Shown: in pieces, positions 1-11,916 of the stretch
Position numbering within the stretch: the first letter of the stretch is position 1
Layout: the number at the start of each line of letters is the position of its first letter
Origin: Lolium rigidum
Taxonomy: Eukaryota > Streptophyta > Magnoliopsida > Poales > Poaceae
DNA length: 64,000 bases
Direction: 5' to 3'
Assembly (NCBI RefSeq): GCF_022539505.1
Contig: NC_061514.1
Span: 36,671,769 to 36,735,768 of the forward strand
Made by a program: the position numbers and the translations under genes
Notes under the pieces: generated by a model
What the model was told of the DNA's origin: nothing
Seen by the model: only the letters and a program-made list of their open reading frames with translations
Database searches by the model: none

Positions 1-266
1 CATGAAAGCACTATTCAACACTAGATTCGCCGAAAGCGCTAGGATGGATCGAAATGACCAAGAACCTATTAGCTAAACAGAACCTAGTAAATCAGTGCAA
101 CAGCGGACCAACGTGGCATTTGTGTCATGCTTCTCCATCCATGGGCTGGTCCAACAGGGTGCAAGTGATAATTTGTCCAAGTTAAGGAAAGTAAGGTCCA
201 GTTACTAACTCCGCAAATAAAAATTAAGCCCAGAATTAACTATTTGACACTATAGCAGAGAATGTA

Positions 267-370
267 TTTCCTCCGTCCTAAAATAAGTGTCTTAGTTTTG
301 TCTAGATACAGATTGTAGATACATCCGTACCTAGAAAAAGCTGAGACACTTATTTTAGGACGGAGGGGAG
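267..370. mobile_element. Stowaway-type MITE
   Basis: A 104-bp element with near-perfect terminal inverted repeats: the left end reads CCTCCGTCCTAAAATAAGTG and the right end is its complement, ending in GGACGGAGG. It is bounded by TA on each side (265-266 and 371-372), the target duplication of Tc1/Mariner-derived Stowaway MITEs. It has no coding capacity. It lies just beyond the last exon found for the RCC2-like gene, so it is probably in that gene's next intron or 3' region. Confidence 0.85.
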
Positions 371-508
371 TATTAGAAAAAAGGATAGAAATTTATTTTC
401 TAACAGATCAAGTCAAAACCAGTATTGACTTAACCATTAAATGTTTCAAGCTAGCAGAACGATGCATGCGTAACCCAACCCCTAAACCAAAGTAAGATCA
501 ATGCAAAC

Positions 509-3500
509 CTTGAGTGGAGGTATCGCCATCATAAATATCCAGCTGAGGAAAAAAAAACGGGTACACAAATATTAGCTGGGTAATGAAACGATTTAACAGC
601 AAATCCATATTGTAAAGTTGTAAACTAGACACAGATCCTTAACGGTTAAAATTTTAAAATATGTTACTCCCTCCGATCCGAAATAAGTGGCGGGCCGTTA
701 ATACTGATGCACTTTTACAAATAAACCCTTATGAAACCAGAAAATATGTGGATCCTCTAGGTGGTTGGTTGACCGTCGCCGGCGTGCAGTCATCTGCACT
801 AGACTGCCTCGGCCGCGCGCGGGGCGCGGGCTAGCGAACTTGACGGGGCGCCACGCGCCGGCGAGGAAGCCCACCGCGCCGGCTTTTCTTCTGGCGGAGG
901 CGCCCTCTCGTCGGCGAGGATTGCCCGCCTGCATCGATCTGACGAGAGAGAGAGAGAGCGGAGGCCTTCGATCTGGGAGCGGAAGGAGGAGGTCCAGGTG
1001 GTGCAGCGCCGGCGAGATCTGAATCGGATTGGGTGGGGCAGCGTACCAGACGGGGATCGAGGGAGGCGGAGGATCGAAGGAGACTTCTGTTTCCGTTTTT
1101 CTTTTTCTCGTGAGGAACCAGGCCGTGTCTGGCTGTGGGCTGGGGCAGGGATAGAACAGGATGGGTGGGCTGCGGGTCAAGTAATAAACAAACACGAGGC
1201 TGTTTTTGCAAAATGTCCCGTCCGACACTTATTTCGGATCGGAGGGAGTATTATTAGTCTAAAAACTACAAGCGTACAACAGAAAAAGGTGCACACAGCC
1301 TGTGGATATGTTATTGGTATCTATGTGTTGCACATTTTGTTTCACTGTACCCTCCCAACTTATTTAATCATATTAGCATGCCTATATAATGATCACCTGG
1401 ATCTATTAATGTGCTAATTTAGTTGTTGAGGACAAGTGTCAAACAATAGTGAACACAGCTCAATTTATGAATTATTACTGGATGAGCAGAAGAAAGTCTC
1501 TAGAATTCAAAGTTCACCCATACGATCCAAAAGGTTGTGTAGAATACATGAAAAATTGGAGATTACAGCTATACTACCTCATCAAGCTTAGAACCAGCTT
1601 GTGCTCTGTCCACAACAATCAGAGACAGTCCAAATCCACAACCAACACTGCAGAAAGTTTTCAGAACTTAATATTGACTATACTGCTAGCACTCAGAACT
1701 AAGAGAAAATGCAAGCAGGTACATATTAATAGTGCAATTACCTTGTAACATGCATTCCATTTAGACTGTCAACCTTTTTAGGATTCGCAGATGATCTATA
1801 TTAAATTGTAATACATATAAAATAACATGTAAGATTAGATTAACGGTTAAGAGTTTGCAAGGCTAGTATTTCATATAACATCAGCATTTTAAATATACAT
1901 ACTTTTGCCCGTTAGGGCCATAACCGAGCTCTCCAAATTGGGCAGCACCCCAGCTTATGCAAGAATCATCTGCACCAACAATGTGGTGCATGTTACCAGA
2001 AGCCATGCACCGGACATTCCAGCCACTGCAGCAAACAAATCATCAATTAAATAACATAACTGAGGACAGTAGATAAATGACAGGTAGTATAGCCCGTGAT
2101 GGCACTGGGTAGAAGTATAGTAATGCACAGTTAATTAACAGTTCAAAAAGAACCTTAAATCCATTAGCGGCTTTGGATACATCCAGTCATCACCTGTATT
2201 CTTCATTTTTCCCCACATGTACATTTGTCCACCGCCTAATAATCAAATCAAACAACCAACAATTGATAATAACATTTTAGTTCCAAATTTTGCAAAACAA
2301 TGAAGCACAAATCTGGTTGGTAGAGTTCAAGGTATAACAATAACCACAAGATGCTGATAGCAGTATGTGATATGAACTCTCATCTAACTGGCAGAAGAAA
2401 AAATCTTTTTGAATAACAGTATAATTTCATACGTCTCTTTTTGTAATGCATCTAAACCCAAGCTGAAACCTTTTAAATAGATAAGTAAAGAGTGTGCATG
2501 CTTTCCATAGTACAAAGAATTATTCGAGGATAAGCCATACAACCACAAAGCAGGAAAATTTAGATGGATGATTACAACATCAAGTTGCCAGAACATTTCA
2601 TGAATAAGTGTGTACAACCTGCTAAAGACCTAAAGTATTTAATTTTCCCTTCCGAAAGAGATGGAACTTTTAATTCCACAGCCTCATCCCAACGAAACTA
2701 TTTGTCTTTAGAACCCCATTTCAATCATTAAAAAAGGCACTGACTCTAATTATGACAAGAAAATGAAGCTGGGAGTGATTGTTCAAATAATATTTTCCCT
2801 TACATGAATTAATGCAAGCATAGTAGTATAAGACATACCCAAGTTTTTACAAAAAATGTTCAAGTAGTAACTCGCGTAAGCAGCGACTAAAAAGGAACAT
2901 GTTATGTGGGGCCAGACGCAGGCGCAGGAAGACCATCAAGGAGGGGTCCACGGCAGAGATTTAGGTGGATAAGTATCCCTAGTTATCCGTACCAGTTTAG
3001 ATCTCCTAGAGATATTTCTTGATTTCCAAGTTAGTTATTTCCGAGTTTGCTAGTTCGGCTTAGCCTCCAAGTTTGTAAGAGGGCTATATAATGCCTAGCC
3101 ATATCGATCAATAGAAGCAAGAAAATAGTATCAATTATCCTCCAACAATATTGCCCAGGTTAGACGACAAGTTTGGGTCTGCAACGGGCCTAGTTCCACA
3201 ACCAACTCTACTATTGTTCTAAGCAATTTCCCTGAGAAGCATGAATAATTGCACAATCAGAGATATAACCAATTTGGTACACAAACAAAATTGAACACAA
3301 GATCAGATCACAGGGTAAACTACTTGTAGTAGCTATTAGTCCCATGTATTATACTACTTGGAAATCTACAAACTCAAAAGTGTTATTCCCTTTTCCTTTC
3401 TTTTATGACAAGCTAGCCCAAATGCCCAATAATGAACTCTGATAATTTATACCCTGAATGCATTATAAGATAAGTGTGTGCACCACAGAATCACAGATAG

Positions 3501-6500
3501 CTGAACACAAGCTTAGATCACAGGGTAAACTACTTGTAGCAGCTATTAGTCCCATGTATTATACTACTTGGAAATCTACAAATTGTGGTCTTCCCTTTTC
3601 CTTTCTTTTATGACAAGCTAGCCCAAATGCCCAATAATGAACTCTGATAATTTGTACCCTGAATGCATTATAAGATAGTGTGTGCACCAGCACCACAGAT
3701 AGATGTATCATACCGGCAGTACATGCAGAACTTGCAGAACCAGCTGAGACAATAGCATTGGGAGGCAGAACATTGTGCCTTTGAAATATTTCAACGAGGC
3801 GAGGTTTCCACTCATCCTTTTGTTCTCTGTGGCCCAACCTATACAACAAGCAAGTGGTTAGATCAGTAATGTTGAGTGCATCATGATTATCGTAAGATCC
3901 ACGGCAAGAATATCTTACCTTCCATACCCGCCATACCCCCATCTGGCAAAAGAAAAAGAAAGTAAATAAGTGTACAAGAAAAGAGAACAAGGTTTTGGAG
4001 AAATCATATCTATGCAATACATAAAGGAACTTGGTACAGCATTTAGAAACATTAGTAATTCATATTTGGATCTTTAACCATGCCAAACATATGGGGGATT
4101 AAGAACATACGTGTAAACAAATCCACTTGAATCAACTGCAACTGCAAAATACAAGTAAAGAAAAAGTGTAGAGATCAGTGCTAACCTGGACTATAAAAAT
4201 AATCATGGAAAATGAAGTGGTGAAAACGAACCTGTATGATTTGTTCCACATGCAACTTTCACAATAGTTTTCTCAGAGAACACGGCTATTGCCTTGGGGC
4301 GGGGTTGGGCTTCATATGATAGCTTTACTGACGAATCTTTGGTATTGTACTACAATAGGAGAGATCGCAACACAGTTATTGATGATAACAAAATAGATAG
4401 GTTAGTTGTGTTGCTGTAGAAATAAACCTCATTGTCAGTTCCATGACCAAGTTGGCCGTACTGGGGAAGACCTGCTGTACTGAATAGAATAGATGAATAG
4501 AACACTGCTTCAAAAAATCAGACAAAAAACACTCCCTAACTACAGAAAAATTAGATATCAGTTGAAAGATAAAGTTTCATAAGTTCAGCAAGACATACAG
4601 TATAGAAGAGCCCTCAACTGAAGACAGCCAGACAGTAAAATCACCACCACAAACCGCGTTAGTTACATCAGTCACAAGACAGGACACTGGCGATGTCTCG
4701 ATTTCTGCAGCAATTTCAGAACAGGGACAACAAACACATCAGTGTAGAAACCAAAGACAAAAATAAACTGCGCATAACATTCTGGACATTAGCCTACGAG
4801 CAGTATGCTGGAATACATTACATAATACGCATATTATTCTTGGCTACGTAGATTCTTAGTAACCCAACAGGTAGGTATGTTAATCAATCATCATTATTAC
4901 ACAGGGTAAAAAGAAATTCTGAGATAGCATCATTAGTAACACAAATTCTATGGATGTGTAATAAATTATACGAGTCATTAAAATATAGGACAAATGACTA
5001 GTAAAAAATACAAAACATTGAAAATTGAAAATTGTAAACAAAATGTATAAGGCAACCCCAAACAGATAAATCCACAATCACCCAAACACATAATGATTTT
5101 TCACGCAACAATTGTACAGTGCTGATGTTATATATCGACTAAAAGAAGAAGTAAAAGAAGACCAAGTTATCAACCATTCCTTAGGGAACCTGTCCCCAAC
5201 TGCCCGTGTTTGTTGTGACCAAAAGCGAAGGACTTGCCCTCGTCGGTAACAACAACTGTGTGATTTCTTCCAACACTTGCTTTAATTATTTTATATCTGC
5301 AGAATTTACAGCAACACATTAGTATCTAACAAAATGATGAGGCAACCTTTAACCCTTTAAACCATTCAACCAAACCAGATTGCCTCCTCAGTTTATAAAC
5401 TTAGCAATACCATACAGTACACTACTATTAACAAATTATAATGCAGGTACAAAATTTGGTATTGAAGAACCTATCTTACTTTGATAGTTCGGAAACAACG
5501 GTTGGTAGGTTACGCTGACGAGTATCCCCATGCCCCAACTGCCCCTTCTGCTAGGAAAATATTAGTGTTAAGTACAAACCAAACAAATCAACTATCATCT
5601 CATATTTATACCTCATTGCGACCCCATGTATAGCAACGACCATCAGCACCCAAAGCAACAGAATGGCAAGCCGCTGGCAAAACAAAGGGAGACCAATAAG
5701 ATTGAATAGACTAAACAGAAAATAAACAAAGGTTGAAAAAATAGTGTGTTTAATATTTTAATTGGAGGAGGTCCCTATTGAAATGATTTGGGCACAACTA
5801 TCTCATTCTCAATGACACCAAGCACCAGCTGTCCTAGAGCTATAACTGCTTACTGAGACTTAAACATACCAGCCAGCCCACACTCACCCAGAATACTTGT
5901 AATTACTAACTGTAGAACAACAAATGATCGATTGAATTCCCCTTTGTGGACTTATTTGCAGTATAATCTTACTTTGCATCTGTTCGTTAGTCTCCATCAC
6001 CACATCAAATCACTATATTCAAAGTATCTGACAACAGAGCTACTAGTGCCTTCTGCCATCAACTAATCATAGCATTTGATAGACCTTATTATAAAACCAT
6101 TTCACAACACATGAAAATCGAAATTTTGAACAGGATATATTCTTTCAACACCAATAATAGCATGTACATGACAACTAGCGCAATTTCAATATAACTAATG
6201 ATTTTCTGGAGTAATGAGATTCAGATAAATAGCGTAATAGAGTTTAAATGTTATAAAACATAAAAATAACAATGAAATTCCACTTTTGGGTTACTTCTAA
6301 TAGAGCTCTTTGTGGCATTGAGAAAATCCATTTTGTACCCTTCTGCAGTTAACTCAACTCACACAACCATACACCGCTCCTGGATGAAATTATGAATAAA
6401 AGGCAGAGGTGTTACGGACTAAGGACTGAGAAAGTAACCAGCAAAGCAAGGTCTGGGCGGCTGAATAGCCACAAGTTTGCCAGGCAGTCATGTGCAACAC

Positions 6501-7628
6501 CCCGGCCAACCCCCGGCTGGGCCTGTTACCCCTGGCAGCTCAGTAGGACCTCTAGACTAGCCCCACAGACCAACACATGTCTTTCCTGCGCACTTGTCCT
6601 CACTCGTGCGCACCCGGGAAGGACTTCCTGGTCGGTCACCCATCCTCAAATCGCCCATCTCAGGCAAAGTGATAGCGAGGTGGGAAGTGACTCAGAGCAT
6701 AGAACATACATATTGCATCCCAAAGAACATGAAAGAAAGGACGACAACGGTGTTTTCCACAAGTGGCAGTGTTTGGGGTGGAATTTCTTTAATTTGCATC
6801 TTTGCAGGGGCACTGACCTAATTCTCTCAACTTCTAAGAGGCATCGCTTGTTTGCTAAGGGATGGCAATACTAATCAAGTTTGCATCCATAGCCTCAACG
6901 AACTTTTGTGGAAGAATTTTCAATGCCATGGGTTCCTTGTCATCCCATTTTCAAATAGCTGACACCGTTCACTATGCGGAGTATTTCAAACAAGCTATAA
7001 TTGAATATCATTAGCGATATTTGGCTATGATTTGACAGCTCACCCCAAGCCAAGGGTACTAGCATCTAATTCAGCCACAAGACTTATTACGAGGGACCAT
7101 TCATTTCAGGCGCGTGCCTAACGCAGCAAGTTTCATTGGTTTACTGAAAATGCCATGTAGATCAGGGCACAGCTAGGCCTTGTGATACAGCTTACAGCGT
7201 TAGACTGTTGTTTAAACCTAGCAAAATGGCGGCGTTCCAGAATCCGCTCATTCAGAAAGTTCAAACCAAGGCCAGTGACCGATTTTACTTCCCCTTCCCT
7301 CCGCCCGCCCGCCCAGCTCTAATCGTCAAACATTTCTACGCGCAGGCGGCAGTTCCCAACCCTCCACCATCACACCACACACGCGTAACAGAGAGGGGGG
7401 AAGGAAGGAACGCTCACCGCAGCCGGTGGCGACGGAGCGGATGTCCACGCCGAGGAGCGAGCGCAGGCGCGTGGGGGACACCAGGTTGCCCTGCATCCCG
7501 CCCGCCAGCTTCCGGTTCATGGCCTCGAAGTTGGTCGCGCCGCAGTAGAGCAGCTCCCCGCCGGAGCCGGCCTCCGGCTTCTCCTCCGAGGGGGCGGGGG
7601 CCTTCGCGGGGTCGGCGCTGGCCGACAT
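509..7628 (-). CDS. RCC1-repeat protein, RCC2/TD-60-like (3' end outside window)
   Basis: Fifteen exons were traced by splice sites and reading phase: 7418-7628, 5612-5673, 5480-5547, 5175-5296, 4599-4704, 4428-4479, 4232-4349, 4111-4141, 3919-3942, 3714-3838, 2154-2235, 1903-2025, 1742-1795, 1578-1647 and 509-542. All introns start GT and end AG, and phase is kept throughout, giving at least 427 residues. The ATG at 7628 opens MSASADPAKAP. Propeller-blade motifs follow in order: RCYTWGRNE/KGQLGHGD, FAFGHNKHGQLGTGS, GLPQYGQLGHGTDNE, TWGYGGYGRLGHREQKDEW, MYMWGKMKNTGDDW and CISWGAAQFGELGYG. GYGRLGHREQKDEW and the FEAMNRK N-terminus fit the RCC2 group better than nuclear RCC1. Such proteins form a seven-bladed beta propeller; animal RCC2 acts with small GTPases and at mitotic chromatin, while the plant role is unclear to me. 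The last exon ends in phase 1 (after ...YDGDTSTQ), so a terminal exon is expected left of position 1. Confidence 0.93.
667..1248. mobile_element. 582-bp Stowaway-ended element with GC-rich core
   Basis: The ends are inverted repeats: CTCCCTCCGATCCGAAATAA at the left and its complement, ending CGGATCGGAGGGAG, at the right. TA flanks each side (665-666, 1249-1250). The core (about 765-1200) is strongly GC-rich, unlike the AT-rich intron around it and unlike ordinary 80-300 bp Stowaway MITEs. It has short open frames on both strands but none I recognise as a protein. It sits in intron 14 of the RCC2-like gene. It could be a Mariner-derived element that acquired host DNA. Confidence 0.75.
2900..3235 (+). 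mobile_element. LTR-like promoter fragment in an intron (tentative)
   Basis: This intron stretch starts TGTTATGTGGGG and holds a GC-richer head. A TATA-like GGGCTATATAATG at about 3083 is followed by an A-rich tract and CAATTATCCTCC, the usual layout of a plant LTR (TATA, leader, polyadenylation region). I could not find a convincing CA end, a second LTR or a target duplication. It may be a solo or truncated LTR, or simply intron sequence. Confidence 0.3.
3291..3710. repeat. 210-bp tandem direct duplication in intron 10
   Basis: Two adjacent copies of about 210 bp, one from about 3291 and the next from about 3501. Both run from GAACACAAG through CAGGGTAAACTACTTGTAG and CCCATGTATTATACTACTTG to GTGTGCACCA. 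They differ by scattered substitutions and a few small indels. The second copy lies directly beside the splice donor of exon 10 (3714). Confidence 0.85.
6491..6845 (-). mobile_element. Cassandra-like TRIM segment with 5S-rRNA-like domain
   Basis: On the minus strand, about 6610-6720, the sequence resembles 5S rRNA. It begins GGATGCAATATG and ends AGGATGGGTGACC...AGGAAGTCCT, matching the conserved 3' half and internal promoter part of the plant 5S gene, with a diverged middle. The plus-strand end reads TGCAACACCCCGGCC. A 5S-like domain inside a short LTR is the mark of Cassandra TRIMs. The right boundary is uncertain and no second LTR or TSD was resolved. It lies in intron 1 of the RCC2-like gene. 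Confidence 0.5.
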
Positions 7629-8220
7629 TCTCGCCGGCGGCGGGCGGAAACCCTAGATTTGGTTGGTGGGAGGGGGCGGAAAGGGGAGCACGGTTTGAAA
7701 TCAAACGATGCCGGGCCAGATTGAAACTTGTTTTGCCGTTTGCGGCGGCGGCGGGGTATTTATCTGCGATTCCAGAGCCGCCACAGTGCAGTGGGGCTCG
7801 GCAACGGCGAGTGCGGCAACTAGTTACCGAAAATGCGAGCAGATATTCGTGAACAGTCAACTCTGACAATGACTCGCGGGACCAACATTCATTTGGGTCC
7901 ACTCATCAGTCACCTGGGGTGGGTTTTGGCTGGGTTACTTGTGGCTGCGGGCGTAGGGGTCGGTGGACGTGGTGGGGCTGTGGGATGTGCGGGCGGCCTC
8001 CCATTTGCTCCTTTCTCCAATCCCCGTAGCCGCCGCCCCTCTCCAATCATCCAATCCCCCGTCCATCTCTCCTCAAATCCCCTCAAGATCCACTCCCCTC
8101 CTTCACTGCCACTCCATTTGCTTGTTTTCTCTTTGGCTGGAGCCGGGGGAAGGGAAGCATGGTTCCATGGTTGGGGAGGTGGAGGTCAACGTGGTGAACC
8201 CACGAGGGAAATCTGACAAC
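7629..8220. promoter_or_regulatory. 5' flank of the RCC2-like gene, GC-rich and CT-rich
   Basis: Directly upstream of the ATG is a GC-rich stretch with GGCGGCGG runs. On the opposite side (about 8000-8110) lies a pyrimidine-rich plus-strand stretch typical of a plant 5' leader (CTCTCCAATC, CCATCTCTCC). No canonical TATA box was found for the minus-strand gene, so its promoter may be TATA-less. The layout would allow divergent transcription, but I found no convincing plus-strand gene to the right. Confidence 0.4.
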
Positions 8221-8394
8221 CGGTGATGTGCACCCACCGCCTCCCGCTGCTTCGGCAACCTCTCCCTCCTCCAAAGTGGTCTCCTGCTCCTCCTCCTCCT
8301 TCAATTGTTGTGTGGCTCGAGGAGAGCGATCAGGGGCGTCATCCGTCTCCTCCAAGCTGTGCTGACATGCATGTCTCTCTGTCTCACGATTTTC

Positions 8395-8484
8395 TTCTCC
8401 CTGCAGCAATTCAGAAGGGTATCCTTCTCCCTACAGCGATTTACATGGGGTTCCTTCTCTCTGCAGCGATTTGGAAGGGGGGAA
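8395..8484 (+). repeat. 30-bp tandem repeat, three copies
   Basis: Three contiguous 30-bp units (8395-8424, 8425-8454, 8455-8484) share TTCTCCCTGCAGCGATTT, with a variable tail containing GGGG. In one frame they read as a repeated SFSLQRF peptide. There is no wider coding context. Confidence 0.75.
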
Positions 8485-8882
8485 GCTAGGACATTGCGGG
8501 GGGGAGATGAAGTAGACAACTGAAATTTGCTTCTAGAAGCCATGAAGAACTCGATTCAGTTTGGTTGGCTGGTTTCCCTTCTTTTCTTGCAAGGGATGTT
8601 GTTTTGTTCATGGTTATCTCCTGTTAGATGCAGTCATCTTGTTCGTATTTGGTTCACGCATTATTCAGGTTAGTTTTCTTTGGGATTGTGTGTCTTTATT
8701 TTGATCATTTTGTCAATTTGTTTTGATTATTTTCCCTGCAACTATTCACAGGTTAATCCCACCCTAACCTTAGATGGCAGGATGTGGCTTTTACATAATA
8801 AAGCATTAGTTTCATTGACTGGACACGAGGTACTTTTTGTATATATTTGAAATATGTGTTCTCGATATAGGTAAAAGATTGG

Positions 8883-8885
<3 letters not shown>

Positions 8886-8951
<66 letters not shown>
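8886..8951. repeat. (TA)n microsatellite, about 33 units
   Basis: An uninterrupted alternating AT run of 66 bases, self-complementary and likely to vary in length between individuals and between assemblies. Confidence 0.97.
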
Positions 8952-8954
<3 letters not shown>

Positions 8955-9359
8955 GTCCTACTGGCTAGATTAGTTTCCTCCCTTTCTTGAAACCAGATCA
9001 TGTCCATAGGTGATGTTCTTAAAGTTTATGCTCAGATGGAAGAAATAAATTGATCTGAAATGATGTTCTTAAAGTTTATGCAGCAGCCCCACAACTAAAT
9101 GATGGATTTATTCATACTCATGCTAAGTAGGCAAAGTATGTGATTTCCCGTCAAACACTTTGCTTCTGTACTAATATAAATTTAAGTACCAGTAAGGATG
9201 AAAATAGGCTCGCACTTTTTAGGTCTTGTATATATATAATTTTAATAGACTCACATCCTACATGTGGTACTTATTTAGTTCCCTTGGTTGTTTCTTGATA
9301 CTTCCGTGCCTCTCTGATTTTAGATACTCCCTCCAATCCCTGCGCAGTTGCTAGAGAAC

Positions 9360-9389
9360 ATACCTTGTTACCCACGCCCAACAAGGTAT
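9360..9389. repeat. Perfect 10-bp inverted repeat
   Basis: ATACCTTGTT at 9360-9369 and its exact complement AACAAGGTAT at 9380-9389 are separated by a 10-base loop (ACCCACGCCC). A truncated Stowaway-like ACTCCCTCC end sits just upstream at 9326. It may be MITE debris or an RNA hairpin. Confidence 0.6.
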
Positions 9390-11916
9390 CTTCCAAAATC
9401 CCTATTTGTGTGTGCTTGCTTCCTGCTGCGCCTGTGCTTCATTTGCAGCGAGGCTTCTTGCTTGGTGGTGTGCCCTGATGGTGTTGATTTTGTCCTGCAG
9501 GTTTGATGACTGATGGCACGGGAGCAGGAGAAGATGATGAGGGTGCTGCGTCGCCCTCATTTTGATGGTCAGCCATACTATTGATCCTAGGTTTCTCTCG
9601 CTCGGTTAACTTTCAAGGCCCTTACTTCATGCACGGTCACAATAGGAAATCAGAGTTATCCTTGGTGCAGCTTGTGATGGACCGGCTTTCAGGAGTTGGT
9701 ATGCCAGAACTATGGATTGCCTCAATGGGAACACTTAACTATGGATTATTCATGTTGCGGTTAGTAGGCTTATGAATGTATTACGTTGCAATTAGAACTG
9801 GTCTGGATATGCACTAATTTAGCAAATTATTTTACCTAAAAAATTAAGTGTATAGTGGATTAATGCATGAAGTATTGTATGGATGTGATCTAAAACTAGA
9901 AACCCATGTAATCACTTATTTTCCATTTTTTGACATTGCACTCATTTGGTATCATGAATATGAAGTGGACACAACAAGTGGAAGATTTACAATTCACATG
10001 GGTGGCAGGTAAACCATGGCAGAATTTTTACATGTGCATTTATCAGCCAAAGGGCTACTATTATTTTACCTTAATTGAAGACCTACACATCATGTTGTAT
10101 GTCCTCGCTGCATGTGTTACAATGCATAGGCTTAATTTGAGTTGAGTATCACACTTGCACCTCATTTTTGATACTCGGGCATAGTTTACTTTTAAATTTT
10201 GCAGGCATACATAGCGAGAGACGGTTCCGGTAAAGCACATCCTCTCTTGAGTAAAAAGGTATTCTTCTCGATGGTTTCCCCGTGCTTTTTCTCCTACTGC
10301 TCTTTATAAGAGATTTTTTTACTACTGCTAGAAGAAATAATCTATTGAAGATAGCTTTAGTAGATTTTCTATTGACATGTTGCAATAATACTTCTGATTT
10401 GCCGGCCTTTCTTCCATTCTTCCTAACAAAGTAAAATCACTTAACATTTGCATGCACATAATATCTAGAAGAATCATTCTAATGATGTCAATTCATTCTT
10501 TTGCAGCCTTATGCAGAGTTGCAAATTATGATGATGCTCGCTGCTGAGATGATGATTAACTGACAGGGAGGAGAAAAGCTGCGGGTACAAGGTTATTTTG
10601 TACCTACGAACTCAACTCATTTTACATACATTTGTTTATTTTATCATGGTTTAACTTTATGTATTTAAAAGAAGTGTCAAACATAGAAGGCCAGTTTCGT
10701 TCCTCCATAAGAGCAGGGTTTTGCTGCTCACATTCTCATGATTGGTGGGATACAAATTTCCTGAAATTAGTTCCGGTGAAGTAGTAGATATCGGTGTCCT
10801 GTTGGTCAAAGTTATAAATTAAAACCAATTTGTTGTCCCTCTTATTACAGACAGCGAGACATGTCTATATAGATGTGCAAGTAAATAGTTTGTCTGTTGT
10901 AATTGACTACCTCCAGATGATCATGAAAATATGCAAATGGTTAAAGTATTTGATGTAACTAGTGGTCACACGGTACTCTTCTTAGAATTTCTCAGTTTGG
11001 ATGTTACTTGCTACTCTCTGGAGTATTGTGCCATCAAGTGGAGACCCAAACCCTGTATTTTTTCTTTTTAGCTTTCCGCCTTGAACAGTTAAGGATCTAC
11101 AGAAGTATTTTTTTTTCAATGCTTGCCTAAAACATGTGAATTTGTGTCATCTCATTAAACTTCAAGGGGAGTGCATCTTCATTACTTTGAGTATTTCATA
11201 TGGAATAATTGTTATAACAAACAATCATGTCTTTTCTGAACTAGAGAAATAATACTAGCTAGCTTAGTTGGTATATCAGAGGATATTAAGAACTCCTTTC
11301 TAATGAGTTTTAACAACAAAAAAATTGGTTCTATCAAATTTAAATATGAGTTCATCTGGCGTAAACTTAGCTTGCAACTGTAACTAGTCAAAAATTTGTT
11401 TGTGTGGGCCATCAATAGCCAACTTTTACGATTACTTGCAGAGTAGGCTGTTAAACGCGCTTTTATTTTGGAGTTCTTTGAAAAAGAGAACTTGTGAAAC
11501 AATAGTGCATATAAATGCATTGTGGTCATATTCATGTTTAGAAGCCATGGGAAACCAGAAAGTACTTGCCAGATCATAATCTTGTTGACTCGTATGTTTT
11601 ACTGAAAACCTTGCTATCCTACAGGCTACTAAATATTTTTTAGTGATTAGGTAGAAAAGGAAGATCATCCCGCTTTACTGAAAATTTTGCTCTCCTACAG
11701 TTTGCTAAATTCCTAAATTCATTTGCTTAGGTTGACATGTTTTTTCATTGTTTCTCCTAAGATGTTTGCCGTTATTTTTAGGTGCTATTATTTTATTAAG
11801 CATGTCACATGTGTACTAACCTTTGTGCTTTTAGCTCCCAATGGTTTCAGATACTAGCATTGAAATCCATTTGGATATACCATAGTTCTTTTCCCACGGG
11901 AGAAAGACATTGCTTA

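Larger units (their letters stand above)
8485..11916. other. Gene-poor intergenic DNA
   Basis: No gene or conserved domain is recognised on either strand. Open frames are short (23-121 codons) and have no supporting motifs. The stretch is AT-rich and holds a long (TA)n microsatellite and a perfect 10-bp hairpin at 9360. A CCTGCAG/GT acceptor-like site at about 9500 is followed by a 23-codon frame starting at 9513. It could include untranslated transcript, but nothing here proves it. Confidence 0.6.

Noticed and set aside
765..1211. Overlapping open frames of 85-176 codons on both strands
   Set aside because: They lie within the GC-rich core of a TIR element, are low-complexity (Arg/Pro-rich), overlap on opposite strands and show no domain.
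1571..1578. Reading the RCC2-like gene as ending at the in-frame TAG after exon 14 (GAG GTA GTA TAG)
   Set aside because: GTAGTA is a good donor, and an in-phase exon encoding LDIYDGDTSTQ with a proper acceptor exists at 509-542, matching the family's C-terminal pattern. An alternative short isoform remains possible.
7208..7902. Long frames antisense to and overlapping exon 1 of the RCC2-like gene
   Set aside because: GC-rich shadow frames; the minus-strand exon with correct splice phase and homology explains the region.
8542..8673. 43-codon plus-strand frame with a hydrophobic, signal-like start (MKNSIQFGWLVSLLFLQ)
   Set aside because: Too short, no homology recognised, no continuing exon found in phase.
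9581..10145. Two plus-strand frames of 64 and 71 codons
   Set aside because: No motif, no splice continuity and ordinary for AT-rich intergenic DNA.
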